DNA of 64,000 bases from Marinomonas lutimaris (lineage in GTDB: Bacteria > Pseudomonadota > Gammaproteobacteria > Pseudomonadales > Marinomonadaceae), in assembly GCF_019426345.1 (NCBI RefSeq), contig NZ_JAHLLW010000020.1, forward strand, positions 321 through 64,320, given 5' to 3'. Position numbers and translations under genes: made by a program. Numbering within the stretch: position 1 is the stretch's first letter; each line of letters opens with the position of its first letter. The notes beneath the pieces are model-generated. The model was not told the DNA's origin. It made no database searches and saw nothing but the letters and a program-made list of their open reading frames with translations. Below are positions 50,459-61,275 of this stretch, piece after piece.

Positions 50459-51445
50459 ATGCTGGCTACTTTTACTGATTTAGCAGATTGGCTCACCTTC
50501 ATATTATTTGGCTTATCTCCGAATTCGAAGCTCGGTGATGCGGTTCATTTCTTTATTGAAGACACGACCAAGATATTTTTCCTCTTGGTCATCATGATCT
50601 ACTTTATTGCGCTGTTACGTGCATCTCTTAATATTGAACGAGTCCGAGATTATCTTGCCAAGAAAAATCGTTTTGTTGGCTATTTAACCGGATCTGTCTT
50701 CGGCGCAATTACGCCATTTTGCTCCTGTTCAAGTATTCCTGTGTTTCTCGGTTTTACCTCAGCTGGTATTCCTGTCGGCATTACCATGTCATTTTTATTG
50801 ACCTCGCCGCTGATTAATGAAGTCGCTGTCTTGCTACTGCTTAGTTTGGTTGGCTGGCAAATTACCTTGATGTACGTTTTGGTTGGCATGGCGGTTGGTA
50901 TCTTGGGCGGGGTGTTTCTTGATCTCATTCGAGCTGAAAAAATGCTGCAGCCTTTTGCTTTAAAAGCCTATCAATCGGCAACACCTGTCGCTGACTTAGA
51001 TGGTGATTCTGTCGTAAAACCAACGCTATCTTTTCGTGAGCGACATGACTTTGCTAAGAATGAGCTGTGGGATATTTTCTCGCGAGTGTGGAAATGGGTT
51101 TTTATTGGTGTTGGTCTTGGTGCAGCCTTGCACGGTTATGTGCCTGTATCTTGGCTAGAAGGCAATCTTGGCGATGGTCAGTGGTGGTCTGTGCCTTTAG
51201 CTGTATTGCTTGGTATTCCGCTGTATTCAAATGCCACGGGCGTGATTCCCATCATGGAAAGTTTGATTACCAAAGGTCTGCCAATCGGTACCACCATGGC
51301 GTTTTGCATGAGCACTGTCGCGGCCAGCTTTCCAGAATTTATCCTACTTAAACAAGTGATGACGTGGAAATTGCTTGCCATCATTTTGGCGATGTTGCTT
51401 TTCTCCTTCACTTTAGTGGGTTGGATTTTGAATCTTGTTAACTGA
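50459..51445 (+). CDS. ArsP/DUF318-type permease, 328 aa
   Basis: Eight or so membrane segments and the family signature GAITPFCSCSSIPVFLGFTSAGIPVGITMSFLLTSPLINEVA, with a Cys pair (CSC) in a membrane segment as in ArsP, which exports trivalent organoarsenicals. In the second half IPLYSNATGVIPIMESL mirrors the first repeat. The next gene, 27 bases later, is a redox-active thioredoxin commonly paired with this family. Organoarsenical or other thiol-reactive substrate is possible; no arsR is next to it. Confidence 0.88.
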   Translation: MLATFTDLADWLTFILFGLSPNSKLGDAVHFFIEDTTKIFFLLVIMIYFIALLRASLNIERVRDYLAKKNRFVGYLTGSVFGAITPFCSCSSIPVFLGFTSAGIPVGITMSFLLTSPLINEVAVLLLLSLVGWQITLMYVLVGMAVGILGGVFLDLIRAEKMLQPFALKAYQSATPVADLDGDSVVKPTLSFRERHDFAKNELWDIFSRVWKWVFIGVGLGAALHGYVPVSWLEGNLGDGQWWSVPLAVLLGIPLYSNATGVIPIMESLITKGLPIGTTMAFCMSTVAASFPEFILLKQVMTWKLLAIILAMLLFSFTLVGWILNLVN

Positions 51446-51472
51446 AACGCTAATCAAAAAAGGAACAATCAA

Positions 51473-51703
51473 ATGAAGCAAGTCAAAGTGTTAGGTAGTG
51501 GATGTAGTAAATGTGTGAAAACGGCTGAACTTATCAAAGCTATTGCCGCGGAAAACGAAGTTCCAGTAAATGTAGAGAAAGAAACCAGCGCCGAAGTCAT
51601 TATGAGTTATGGCGTAATGAGCACACCAGCTGTGGTGATAGACGATGTTGTTGTGCATTACGGCTCGATTCCCGATAAGACAAAAATACAAAGCTGGTTT
51701 TGA
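51473..51703 (+). CDS. Small thioredoxin-like redox-active disulfide protein 2, 76 aa
   Basis: KQVKVLGSGCSKCVKTAELI carries the CxxC pair at residues 10 and 13, and VMSTPAVVIDDVVVHYG has the cis-Pro after TP, together a compact thioredoxin fold. Such proteins are usually found beside DUF318 permeases, as here, and may reduce the substrate or a permease disulfide. Start after aaggaac. Confidence 0.9.
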   Translation: MKQVKVLGSGCSKCVKTAELIKAIAAENEVPVNVEKETSAEVIMSYGVMSTPAVVIDDVVVHYGSIPDKTKIQSWF

Positions 51704-51873
51704 TTAGCGAATGTGATCCACATACCGAATATAGCGTGACGATTATGGATTCTCATAAAAGTCTTGTAGTAGGCTTATTGGCTAGTCAAGGAAGGTATGT
51801 TGTATGGTGAATTGGATTTCTCCTGAATTTCTTGGCTTTAAACTTTGAACCAACCAAGAATCTGGAGCATTTT

Positions 51874-52272
51874 ATGATTCCAAAGACAGCAAAATTGCGT
51901 GTTGCAAGACCAACTGACAACCTAGCTAAAATCACCGACATGTATGTTAATGGTCTAGGTTTCAAACTGCTCGGTAGCTTCGAAGGTCATAATGGCTTCG
52001 ATGGTTCTATCGTCGGTCATGAACAGCATAACTACCACTTAGAATTTACCCATCATAAAGGCACAATCGTCGGTAAAGTGCCGACGCAAGATAACTTACT
52101 CATTTTCTATTTTATCGACACGCAAGTATGGGAAGAATGCTGTGAAAAGATGCAAACAGCAGGCTTTGTGCATGTGCCATCCTACAATGAATATTGGGAC
52201 GACGTTGGCAAAACCTTTGAAGACATAGACGGCTATCGCGTGGTGTTGCAAAACCGAGAATGGACCGCTTAA
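51874..52272 (+). CDS. VOC superfamily protein, 132 aa
   Basis: Glyoxalase/bleomycin-resistance fold: LRVARPTDNLAKITDMYVNGLGFKLLGSFEGHNGFDGSIVG opens it, HLEFTHHKG contributes metal-ligand-like His/Glu, and DIDGYRVVLQNREW closes it. The start at 51874 is preceded by ggag with a good gap. Substrate unknown; relatives include glyoxalase-like and dioxygenase-like proteins. Confidence 0.85.
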   Translation: MIPKTAKLRVARPTDNLAKITDMYVNGLGFKLLGSFEGHNGFDGSIVGHEQHNYHLEFTHHKGTIVGKVPTQDNLLIFYFIDTQVWEECCEKMQTAGFVHVPSYNEYWDDVGKTFEDIDGYRVVLQNREWTA

Positions 52273-52295
52273 TATCAAGCTGTATAGGCTATAAA

Positions 52296-52523
52296 ATGAA
52301 AAAATACGTTATATATTCTTCTCTGGTGATATTGAATTTTGTGGTGAATTTCTTAATTTACAATTATTCCTTTGTAACACAAGCAACCCCTTATCTTCAT
52401 GAAGAGCAGCGCGTAGAAAGTGCGATAGCCATGTTTGAGGTAACAGTGCCTGCTTTTTTTGTATCGTCTTGCTTCATGGCTCTGTTGTTTTATGTTGCTG
52501 CAAAAAGGTTAAATAAGGCCTAG
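52296..52523 (+). CDS. Hypothetical membrane protein, 75 aa
   Basis: Two hydrophobic segments (YSSLVILNFVVNFLIYNYSF and VPAFFVSSCFMALLFYVAA) separated by a polar acidic stretch; the tail is basic. Family not recognised. The start at 52296 (MKKYVIY) is chosen since the longer frame overlaps the VOC gene and has no ribosome binding site. Only agg is seen upstream, so translation may be weak or coupled to the VOC gene. Confidence 0.55.
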   Translation: MKKYVIYSSLVILNFVVNFLIYNYSFVTQATPYLHEEQRVESAIAMFEVTVPAFFVSSCFMALLFYVAAKRLNKA

Positions 52524-52568
52524 TAATCACTATAAAATAAACCCTTATGATAGGTGGTACTTTTGAAA

Positions 52569-52838
52569 ATGACTTTGTCCATCAGTAGTCAGCATCTCAC
52601 GTGGTTAGTTGTTAGTATTATGTTGGGAATGACGATTGCTTACTGGTATACAGGTTGGCCAGTTATTGCTGCGTATTTCGGTATTCCATCAGGCATCTTG
52701 AGCGCTTTAGGGTTCTTTTTAGTTGATACGTTTTTCCTGAAATATGTACAAAGCTTGTTTAAGCGTTTTTTGTTAAGAGTGCTTTGTATGCTTATCATTT
52801 CAGTGGCTGTCTTTGCGATGTTTGTGCTTTTAAAGTGA
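52569..52838 (+). CDS. Hypothetical membrane protein, 89 aa
   Basis: Two to three hydrophobic segments (LTWLVVSIMLGMTIAYWYTG, PSGILSALGFFLVDTFFL, FLLRVLCMLIISVAVFAMFVLL). The aggtgg at 52552-52557 favours either TTG at 52563 or ATG at 52569. No family recognised. It probably forms an operon with the 75-residue membrane protein 46 bases upstream. Confidence 0.5.
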   Translation: MTLSISSQHLTWLVVSIMLGMTIAYWYTGWPVIAAYFGIPSGILSALGFFLVDTFFLKYVQSLFKRFLLRVLCMLIISVAVFAMFVLLK

Positions 52839-53031
52839 TATGGATAGGGTTTATTTACCAAAAGCCATGAATTCAAAGTACTGTAATTGCACTTAAGTCC
52901 CTTATAGGCCTGAAGGCGCGACTTACGTGAGAATGAAAGCTTCGCTTTCTAAGGCGCTATTAATTACAGAAAAGCTGGCGTACCTTTCAGTAGACTGCGG
53001 TCTTTGTCTTTCCATCCCTGAACCCCCTAAG

Positions 53032-53290
53032 AAATCAGTTCGACGTGCTTTTTTTAGGGAATCGATTACGAGACCTTATGGAGTTTCAGAGTCAGTTAAA
53101 AATCCCCTTTCTAGTCACTTCAAAAACAATCTATGCCTTACGATTTAATTCGTCTTGCTAAACTAAGTTCAAACAGAATAAATGAGACGTTTGGGCTGAA
53201 AGCCCGATAAAAGATTTTTTGGTAACTTTTGCATCGATTGGTAAAAGTTACACGCCCAGCAGGGCGGAATAAAGGTCAGGAATACAAAGC
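53032..53290 (+). repeat. Dispersed repeat, right copy (inverted relative to 52-297)
   Basis: Plus-strand counterpart of the repeat at 52-297, sharing the same ordered landmarks from atcagttcgacg to ggaatacaaag. The whole region 52839-53333 between the small membrane protein and the rimK terminator is otherwise gene-free; short frames in it read parts of the repeat (for example KVTRPAGRNKGQEYKA) and are not convincing genes. Confidence 0.8.
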
Positions 53291-53333
53291 GATTGAGAGG
53301 AAACAAACGTACTCGCATACTCGAAAAACAAAA

Positions 53334-53355
53334 AAGGCGACTCATCAGTCGCCTT
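53334..53355 (-). terminator. Terminator of the RimK-like gene
   Basis: Arms aaggcgact and agtcgcctt with a four-base loop; followed on the minus strand by a T-run. It lies 25 bases after the stop of the RimK-like gene. Confidence 0.88.
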
Positions 53356-53379
53356 TCGCATTTCTAGTGTGTTTGCTTA

Positions 53380-54858
53380 TCAAGCGTGAATATCACCACG
53401 TTTCACCTGCATGCGACGCAAGAACTCCGACATGATGTGCATGTAAAGTTCATCGCCTAGGTATTTGTCTTCTACGCCGCGGTCGATACTTGGGTTGTCG
53501 TTAACTTCGATAACGTAACCACGGCCGTTGATTTCTTTTACGTCGACGCCGTATAGGCCTTCACCAATCGGTTTGGTGGCGGCGATGGCGGCTTGTAGCA
53601 CGCGTCGTGGCACTTCGAAGGTTGGTAAAGTATCAAATCCGCCGCTTTGGCTTTTGCTACCTGTATGTTGGTAAATCTGCCAGTGGTTTTTCACCATGTA
53701 GTAGCGACAAGCAAAGATCGGTTTGTTGTTCAGTACGCCGATACGCCAGTCGAATTCGGTGTAAAGGTATTCTTGTACCAATAACAAAGACGATTTTTTA
53801 AACAAGGTGTTCAAACTCTCAGTCAGAGCTTCACGGTTTTCTGCTTTGATTACGCCTTTAGAAAACGCGCCGTCTGGAATTTTTACGACCATTGGGTAGC
53901 TGATGACGGCTTCCAATGCGTCTTCTACGTTGTCTTCACCCTTGTGTACGATGCGCGTTTTTGGGCAAGGTACTTTGTGGGTGTTGAACAAATCTGCTAA
54001 GTAGACTTTGTTGGTACAGCGCATGATGGATTGTGGGTCGTCCATAACAACTAATCCCAAGCCTTCGGCTTTTTTGGCAAAGCGGTAGGTGTGGTGGTCG
54101 ATGTTGGTTGTTTCACGAATGAACAAACCATCGTATTCTGGCAGACGCATAATGTCTTTTGGGCCAATCGTATCAACGTGAATGCCAAGTTGTTTACCGG
54201 CTTGGATAAACTTTTTAATCGCTTGGTCATCACTTGGCGGCATGGCTTCTTCTGGGTTAGTCAAAATTGCCATATCGAATTTCGCGGCACGTTGAATGCG
54301 GCCTTTGCTCCATACCTTGTTGCTAAAAGCTTCCAAAGATTCGGCGAATAGGGTTTCTTCTGCGTCGTTCAGTTTACTTTGTGATGTAGAGAAGAGGGCG
54401 GTGACTTGCCATTCTTTGCGGAATTTCAAAGTTACTTCCAATACAGGGCTAGGAAAACTCTCGAATAATTTGCGTGCGAATTCCTTCATTTCTGGATGAA
54501 TCGTTTTGCCGAATACGCAGTGGAATTTCATTTCCATCGGTGCTTCTGGTTTGGCGAGTTTTTTTGCCAGCAATGGTAACCACTGAGAGATCTCTAACTC
54601 ATATAGGTCTTTCTTGCTTAGGTCATTAAGCACGCGCACAGAAGGCATAACGTGATGACCACGGCTTTCTGCCAACAGGGAGCAGTAATATCCGTCAGAC
54701 AGATATTTGCTGCTTTTACATAGGTTGATGATGCGTGTGCGTCCTTGGCTTTTTGTCGCTGCCAAGTTTAGGTATTGAGTAAAAGTGATCACTCGATCAC
54801 TAGGTAAAAACGCTGACCAATCTTTGGCCTGATCAACAACGATGTAAGTCTGTGACAT
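53380..54858 (-). CDS. RimK-like ATP-grasp ligase with RLAN domain, 492 aa
   Basis: N-terminal RLAN domain (residues 1-160; YIVVDQAKDWSAFLPSDRVITFTQYL, CKSSKYLSDGYYCSLLAESRGH) followed by an ATP-grasp domain with YPMVVKIPDGAFSKGVIKAEN (ATP-binding Lys and Gly-rich loop) and the metal site GYVIEVNDNPSIDRG. RimK enzymes add glutamate or other amino acids to a protein or peptide C-terminus. The RLAN-type members lie, as here, divergent from or next to a GNAT-peptidase C39 gene, suggesting a shared peptide-tagging pathway whose substrate is unknown. Confidence 0.88.
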   Translation of the reverse strand: MSQTYIVVDQAKDWSAFLPSDRVITFTQYLNLAATKSQGRTRIINLCKSSKYLSDGYYCSLLAESRGHHVMPSVRVLNDLSKKDLYELEISQWLPLLAKKLAKPEAPMEMKFHCVFGKTIHPEMKEFARKLFESFPSPVLEVTLKFRKEWQVTALFSTSQSKLNDAEETLFAESLEAFSNKVWSKGRIQRAAKFDMAILTNPEEAMPPSDDQAIKKFIQAGKQLGIHVDTIGPKDIMRLPEYDGLFIRETTNIDHHTYRFAKKAEGLGLVVMDDPQSIMRCTNKVYLADLFNTHKVPCPKTRIVHKGEDNVEDALEAVISYPMVVKIPDGAFSKGVIKAENREALTESLNTLFKKSSLLLVQEYLYTEFDWRIGVLNNKPIFACRYYMVKNHWQIYQHTGSKSQSGGFDTLPTFEVPRRVLQAAIAATKPIGEGLYGVDVKEINGRGYVIEVNDNPSIDRGVEDKYLGDELYMHIMSEFLRRMQVKRGDIHA

Positions 54859-55129
54859 TGGTTATGCTTTTCCTTTTGCTTAAAGATCATTATGTTTGTT
54901 TAAAAGTGGTTTCAAAAAGAGGGTTAAAAAACACTCTCAATTTGTGCGGATGGTGCGCTTTATTTATTGTTTTAACAATAGTCTAAAATGAAAAAATAAA
55001 ATGTTTTTTTGATGAAAAAATAGACTATCTTTTAAACAGGTTTCGCCCTAGAATGCGCGAAAATTTTCATCGTTAAACTGTCAGTAGTTCGACGATCCTA
55101 GCGACCTTTTGCCCTTTAGAGGCGATGTA

Positions 55130-56206
55130 ATGATCACAAGCTCGGTCACCTGTTCTTCCCCAAATATTGATATACGTTTAGCCAGTATAGACGATTTAAA
55201 AGCATTGCTCGTTTTAGAGGGCAAAGCCTTTACTGGCGACCGTCTGAGTCGTCGTAGTTTTCGTCATGCAATTACCAGTTCTGGTTCAGCTCTATTTGTT
55301 GCTATGAAGGAAGACGGTGAACTGCTGGGTTATGCCTTGTTGCATCTTCGCCAAGGTACTCACTTGGCTCGTTTGTATTCGCTTGCGGTATCACCTGAAG
55401 CACGCGGCCTTGGCATCGGAAAATTGTTGATCCAAGCCTGTGAGAAAAAAGCCCTTAAAAAAGGCAAGATGTTGCTGCGTTTGGAAGTCAGTGATGTGAA
55501 TCACAATGCCATCGCCTTGTATCAAAAAATGGGTTACAAGGAATTTGGTCATTACGATGCTTATTACGAAGATCAAACCGATGCAATTCGTATGCAGAAA
55601 CGTTTGCGTCATGCCGGTGACGAGCAAACCACGCGAGCGATTCCTTGGTTAGCGCAAGGTACGCCATTTACCTGCGGGCCTGCTTCGTTGCAAATGGTGT
55701 TGTCTTCGATGCACCCAGATTATCAAGCGACGCCTAACGATGAGTTAGAGATTTGGCGTGAAGCGACGACGATTTTCATGACGTCTGGCCATGGTGGTTG
55801 TCATCCTATGGGATTGGCCTTGGCCGCTAAAAAGCGCGGCTTGTCTGCGGATGTTTGGTTGAGCGAAGAAGGTCCGTTGTTTGTCGACAGCGTGCCCTTG
55901 CATTACACTGCGATGCCGTTGGCACAATTGATTGAAGCGTTTGACGATGGCGCCTTGGCGATTATCTTGATCAGCACCTTCCGCATGGATGGTAAGAAAT
56001 CTCCCCATTGGGTGGTGATGTCTGGCTACGACGAACATTGTATTCTGGTACATGATCCAGATTTAGACGACGATAAAAAATTACCTGACGATCCACCAAG
56101 TCCATTGGATTGCCAATACGTGCCGATTGCCCGTGATGAGTTTGAAAAAATGTCACGCTTTGGGCAAAGTCGTTTACAGGCCACTGTCGTATTAAAAAAT
56201 CTGTAG
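55130..56206 (+). CDS. GNAT acetyltransferase fused to peptidase C39-like domain, 358 aa
   Basis: Residues 8-160: GNAT fold with LYSLAVSPEARGLGIGKLLIQACEKKA (acetyl-CoA loop RGLGIG) and NHNAIALYQKMGYKE. Residues 175-355: papain-like C39 domain, catalytic Cys in GTPFTCGPASLQMVLSSM, His in KSPHWVVMSGYDEH, Asp in VLVHDPDLDDD region. Start at 55130 follows gagg; a TTG at 55109 is less likely. Paired with the RimK-like ligase across a 270-base divergent region. Confidence 0.88.
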   Translation: MITSSVTCSSPNIDIRLASIDDLKALLVLEGKAFTGDRLSRRSFRHAITSSGSALFVAMKEDGELLGYALLHLRQGTHLARLYSLAVSPEARGLGIGKLLIQACEKKALKKGKMLLRLEVSDVNHNAIALYQKMGYKEFGHYDAYYEDQTDAIRMQKRLRHAGDEQTTRAIPWLAQGTPFTCGPASLQMVLSSMHPDYQATPNDELEIWREATTIFMTSGHGGCHPMGLALAAKKRGLSADVWLSEEGPLFVDSVPLHYTAMPLAQLIEAFDDGALAIILISTFRMDGKKSPHWVVMSGYDEHCILVHDPDLDDDKKLPDDPPSPLDCQYVPIARDEFEKMSRFGQSRLQATVVLKNL

Positions 56207-56260
56207 TACGGCAAAGTTTGTAGCGCGGAAAACAGCTTAGTTTTTTATTTGTTTGATTTC

Positions 56261-57094
56261 TTATATCGGAAAGCCGCAGAGTTTTGTGGCGTTTTCCCAG
56301 AAAAACTTTGCTCGTATACTTGCATCAGGAAACTGCTTCTCTGCAAGGCTGAGCAAGGTGCCATAATCCATTCTGTGTTGCGCTTTTAAGAACGGCCAAT
56401 CCGATCCCCAAATGATGCGATCCTCTCCGAAACTTTCAACAATGGCATCGACATAAGGTTTTGTGTCGGCATAAGGGAATACGCCTTGCGTGAATTTGGC
56501 AAAGCCAGAAACCTTGATGTAAGCACGTTGCGTTTTTGCTAGCGCAAGTACGGCTTGAAAGCCTTTGTTTGTTACGCCTTTTTCAATATTAGGTCGGCCA
56601 CAATGGTCGATTAATATTTTTGCCTTGCTGTTCATCAATAAGGGCGTGAGATCGAGCATTTGCTCGTCTTCGATTTGCACCTGAACAATCATATCGAGAT
56701 CCGCTAGGCGATCCATTAATGGTGCGGATTGTGCAAAGTGCTCAAATCCATAATAAGCGACATTGAAGGTAACTCCGATCACGCCTTGGGCTTTTAGTTG
56801 TACAAGCTCTTCTGATGATGCGTCTTGTTTGACTACAGCCATGCCTTTGAAGCGACCGTTGGAGCGAGCAATTGCATCTAACAAAGCGCGATTGTCGTTT
56901 TCGCCATACGCGGAGTTTGGGCCAACCAATAGAGCGTGGGACACACCGTAGGTTTCTAAAACTTGTAGAAAGTAATCTGCCGTCGCAATCTCGTGGCCTT
57001 CTGGTGCATAAGGTGTATTTGCTTGATAGGGAAAGCTCTGTGGGTCAAAAATGTGATTGTGGCAATCTATTTTACGTTCAGTGAATACCGACAT
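56261..57094 (-). CDS. Amidohydrolase family 2 protein (lactone/PDC hydrolase type), 277 aa
   Basis: TIM-barrel metal hydrolase. The N-terminal IDCHNHIFDP gives the HxH metal motif, ILIDHCGRPN the third ligand, and IIWGSDWPF the catalytic Asp. This pattern fits the LigI/sulfomuconolactone hydrolase group, hydrolysing lactones or 2-pyrone-dicarboxylates; exact substrate unknown. Start at 57094 chosen for the aaaggag upstream. Confidence 0.88.
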   Translation of the reverse strand: MSVFTERKIDCHNHIFDPQSFPYQANTPYAPEGHEIATADYFLQVLETYGVSHALLVGPNSAYGENDNRALLDAIARSNGRFKGMAVVKQDASSEELVQLKAQGVIGVTFNVAYYGFEHFAQSAPLMDRLADLDMIVQVQIEDEQMLDLTPLLMNSKAKILIDHCGRPNIEKGVTNKGFQAVLALAKTQRAYIKVSGFAKFTQGVFPYADTKPYVDAIVESFGEDRIIWGSDWPFLKAQHRMDYGTLLSLAEKQFPDASIRAKFFWENATKLCGFPI

Positions 57095-57119
57095 GGGAAC
57101 TCCTTTCATATTGTGTCTG

Positions 57120-57522
57120 TACAGTAATGAAAGAAGGGCTGGCAAGCTATTTGATTTTGGTCTTTAGGTATTGGAAATACCGGATAGTTTTTTTTCAAAC
57201 TTTTATTCTTTTGTATTCATAGGTTTAGCTCATAGCACTGTAGTGTTTTACCAGTGTTTAATCGGCCGATGAACATTGACTTCTTTGGTTTGTTTTTTCT
57301 TTATTTTTACTTCTCTTTTATAGTTTTAGTCTATGAGCAAGGTTTAAGGAACTTATTTGTGCGCCTTGATCGAGCCGTATTTTAGTGAGATAACGAAAGT
57401 AATTGTTCTAAAGCGAAAATGTTTTTGTTTAATACCGAATGTTCTCACGAAGGAAAAATAGTTCGGTTGACGGAAAGTTTTGATGCTGAGAGTCAAAATA
57501 ATACATATGGAGATAAAAGCAG
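57120..57522. other. 400-base region upstream of glpF
   Basis: AT-rich, no gene seen. It should hold the glpFK promoter and, on the left, the promoter of the amidohydrolase gene; ggagata before the glpF start is the ribosome binding site. I could not identify a GlpR operator with confidence. Confidence 0.5.
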
Positions 57523-58365
57523 ATGAAAGAACTAGCTAAGCCTACCTTGACTGGCGAGTTTGTTGCCGAGGTGATTGGTACTGGCATATTTATGTTTATT
57601 GGTACAGCATCTGTAGCGGCGCTAGTTACGGCAGGCGCACAGTTCGGGCAATGGGAGATTAGTATTATTTGGGGTCTTGCTGTTGCGATTGCTATATATG
57701 CTGTTGGTGGCGTGTCAGGTGCGCACATCAACCCAGCTGTTACACTTGCGCTGGCGACCTTTATGGGGTTCGAATGGCGCAAAGTTCCTTTCTTTATCCT
57801 CGCGCAGTTTATTGGCTCTGTCCTTGGTGCAGGCCTTACTTATTTTCTCTATGGACCTGTGATCGCAGAATGGGAATCTACTCATCAGGTAGTTCGTGGC
57901 ACTGTCTCCGGCTTACAAACAGCGGGAATCTTTACTACGTTTGCTAATGCTAACATTACATATTGGCATGCCATGTTGGTGGAAATGTCAATTACGGCTT
58001 TGCTTATGTATTGTGTACTTGCCCTTGGCGATGATAAAAACGGTGGTTCAAAAGGCGTGCTAACTGGACTTTTTGTTGGTCTAGTGGTTGCTATCATTGG
58101 TGCTTCTGTTGGCCCGTTGACAGGGTTTGCGATGAACCCAGCGCGTGACTTAGCACCTCGCTTGATGATCGATGCGTTAGGCTGGGGAAATGTCGTGATG
58201 ACAGGCGGTCGAGATGCAATTTATGCTTGGGTACCAATTGTTGGGCCGATTTTGGGCGCGCAATTAGGTGCGTTTATTTATACCCGATTTGTCAGTCCAT
58301 CTTTGCCAGAAAATATTCAAGATCGAGCCGTTGCTAAACAAAAAGCCGTGGTGTCCCATCAGTAA
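57523..58365 (+). CDS. glpF: Glycerol facilitator GlpF (MIP family), 280 aa
   Basis: Aquaporin superfamily channel with six membrane helices and the two half-helix motifs HINPAVTLAL and GFAMNPARDLAPRL; Asp after the second NPAR is the mark of glycerol-conducting members. Followed directly by glpK in the same operon (37 bases to the preferred glpK start). Confidence 0.93.
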   Translation: MKELAKPTLTGEFVAEVIGTGIFMFIGTASVAALVTAGAQFGQWEISIIWGLAVAIAIYAVGGVSGAHINPAVTLALATFMGFEWRKVPFFILAQFIGSVLGAGLTYFLYGPVIAEWESTHQVVRGTVSGLQTAGIFTTFANANITYWHAMLVEMSITALLMYCVLALGDDKNGGSKGVLTGLFVGLVVAIIGASVGPLTGFAMNPARDLAPRLMIDALGWGNVVMTGGRDAIYAWVPIVGPILGAQLGAFIYTRFVSPSLPENIQDRAVAKQKAVVSHQ

Positions 58366-59928
<1,563 letters not shown>

Positions 59929-60015
59929 GCTGGTGTTTTTCTAAAGGCAGAGTTTATTGATTCTGTCTATGAAAATAGGCCATGTATTTTAATGCGGTAG
60001 AGAATTAAAAAATTA

Positions 60016-60045
60016 AAAGCGAGTATGTTTTTGCATACTCGCTTT
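60016..60045 (+). terminator. Terminator of the glpFK operon
   Basis: A 12-base stem, aaagcgagtatg with catactcgcttt, followed by T-rich sequence; located about 90 bases after the glpK stop. Confidence 0.9.
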
Positions 60046-60195
60046 TTTTAGCTGGGTGCTTCTTGGTCTTGTGATTGCTCATAAAAAATAATTTTTTTGA
60101 AGTGCACAAAAATCCAAGTCATTTATCAATGAAGCTGGCATGATATTTTGATCAGATTAATTGCCATATCAACGAGCTAAATAAGGAGTGATTTA

Positions 60196-61266
60196 ATGAA
60201 GGTTGCGTTTACTAGTGACAATATTGCCGGCGCGTCAGATTCCGTTTTTAAAGCCATGCTGGAAGCCGCGCAAGGTGATGCCATGCCGTACGGTAATGAT
60301 GATGGCACGGCGCAAGTTACGCGTATGTTGTCGGAGCTTTTCGAGTGTGATGTGGATGTGTTTTTGGTTTCTACTGGGACGGCTGCGAATTCGTTAAGTG
60401 TGAGTGCTTTTACTCCGCCTTGGGGCAGTGTGTTGTGCCACTCTGAAAGTCATTTGTTGAATGATGAATGTACTGCGCCTGAGTTTTATACCAGTGGTGC
60501 GCGTTTTGTTGGTATTGGTGGCGCTGATGCCAAGATGGATCCTGTTCAGCTACAAAAATTGGTCAATCAAAAAATCGGAGATGTGCATTCATGCCAGCCT
60601 TCGGTGATCAGTTTGTCACAAGTCACCGAAGTCGGCAGTGTGTATTCGTTAGATGAAATACACGCCATTACGAGTGTGGCGAAATCGGTTAACTTGCCTG
60701 TTCATATGGATGGTGCGCGTTTTGCCAATGCTTTGCTTGCTTTAGGTTGTACGCCAGCGGAAATGACGTGGAAAGCGGGCGTGGATATTTTGTCTTTTGG
60801 CGCGACAAAAAATGGCGTTATGGCATCTGAAGCCATTGTGGTATTTAAACAGTCTCTTGAAGAGAAAGGGATTTCAAGTGATAGAGTGTCTAAAGAGCTG
60901 GGTTATCGTCGTAAACGCGGTGGGCATTTGCATTCAAAAATGCGTTTGTTGTCTTCACAGATGATTGCTTACTTAACGGATGATTTGTGGCGTACCAATG
61001 CGACTCATGCCAACGCTATGATGGCGCTGTTACAAGATGGTTTGAAAACCGTTCCGGGTGTAAAAATTAATACACCAGCTCAGGCGAATATGTTGTTTTG
61101 TACCTTGCCCTTGTCAATGATTGACCACCTGCAAACTGAAGGTTTTGGTTTTTACGGCGGTCGTTGGGAAGAAGGTGTGATTCGATTGGTGACGTCTTTT
61201 AGAACACCAAAAGAGGGTGTTGAAGCCTTTGTTGAAAGTGCGAGACGTTTTGCAACCGTGCAATAA
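60196..61266 (+). CDS. Low-specificity L-threonine aldolase, 356 aa
   Basis: PLP-dependent fold type I enzyme splitting L-threonine and beta-hydroxy amino acids to glycine and an aldehyde. SDNIAGASDSVFKAMLEA opens it, PLP-stacking region near STGTAANSL, VHMDGARFANAL carries the conserved Asp and Arg, and Lys205 in SFGATKNGVMASEA forms the Schiff base. Start after aaggag. Its stop lies ten bases before that of the converging AraC gene. Confidence 0.92.
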   Translation: MKVAFTSDNIAGASDSVFKAMLEAAQGDAMPYGNDDGTAQVTRMLSELFECDVDVFLVSTGTAANSLSVSAFTPPWGSVLCHSESHLLNDECTAPEFYTSGARFVGIGGADAKMDPVQLQKLVNQKIGDVHSCQPSVISLSQVTEVGSVYSLDEIHAITSVAKSVNLPVHMDGARFANALLALGCTPAEMTWKAGVDILSFGATKNGVMASEAIVVFKQSLEEKGISSDRVSKELGYRRKRGGHLHSKMRLLSSQMIAYLTDDLWRTNATHANAMMALLQDGLKTVPGVKINTPAQANMLFCTLPLSMIDHLQTEGFGFYGGRWEEGVIRLVTSFRTPKEGVEAFVESARRFATVQ

Positions 61267-61275
61267 AGAGTTTGA

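Noticed and set aside
52927-53435. Plus-strand ORFs of 68-73 residues
   Set aside because: Entirely inside the right copy of the dispersed repeat and its flank; composition and lack of ribosome binding sites argue against genes.
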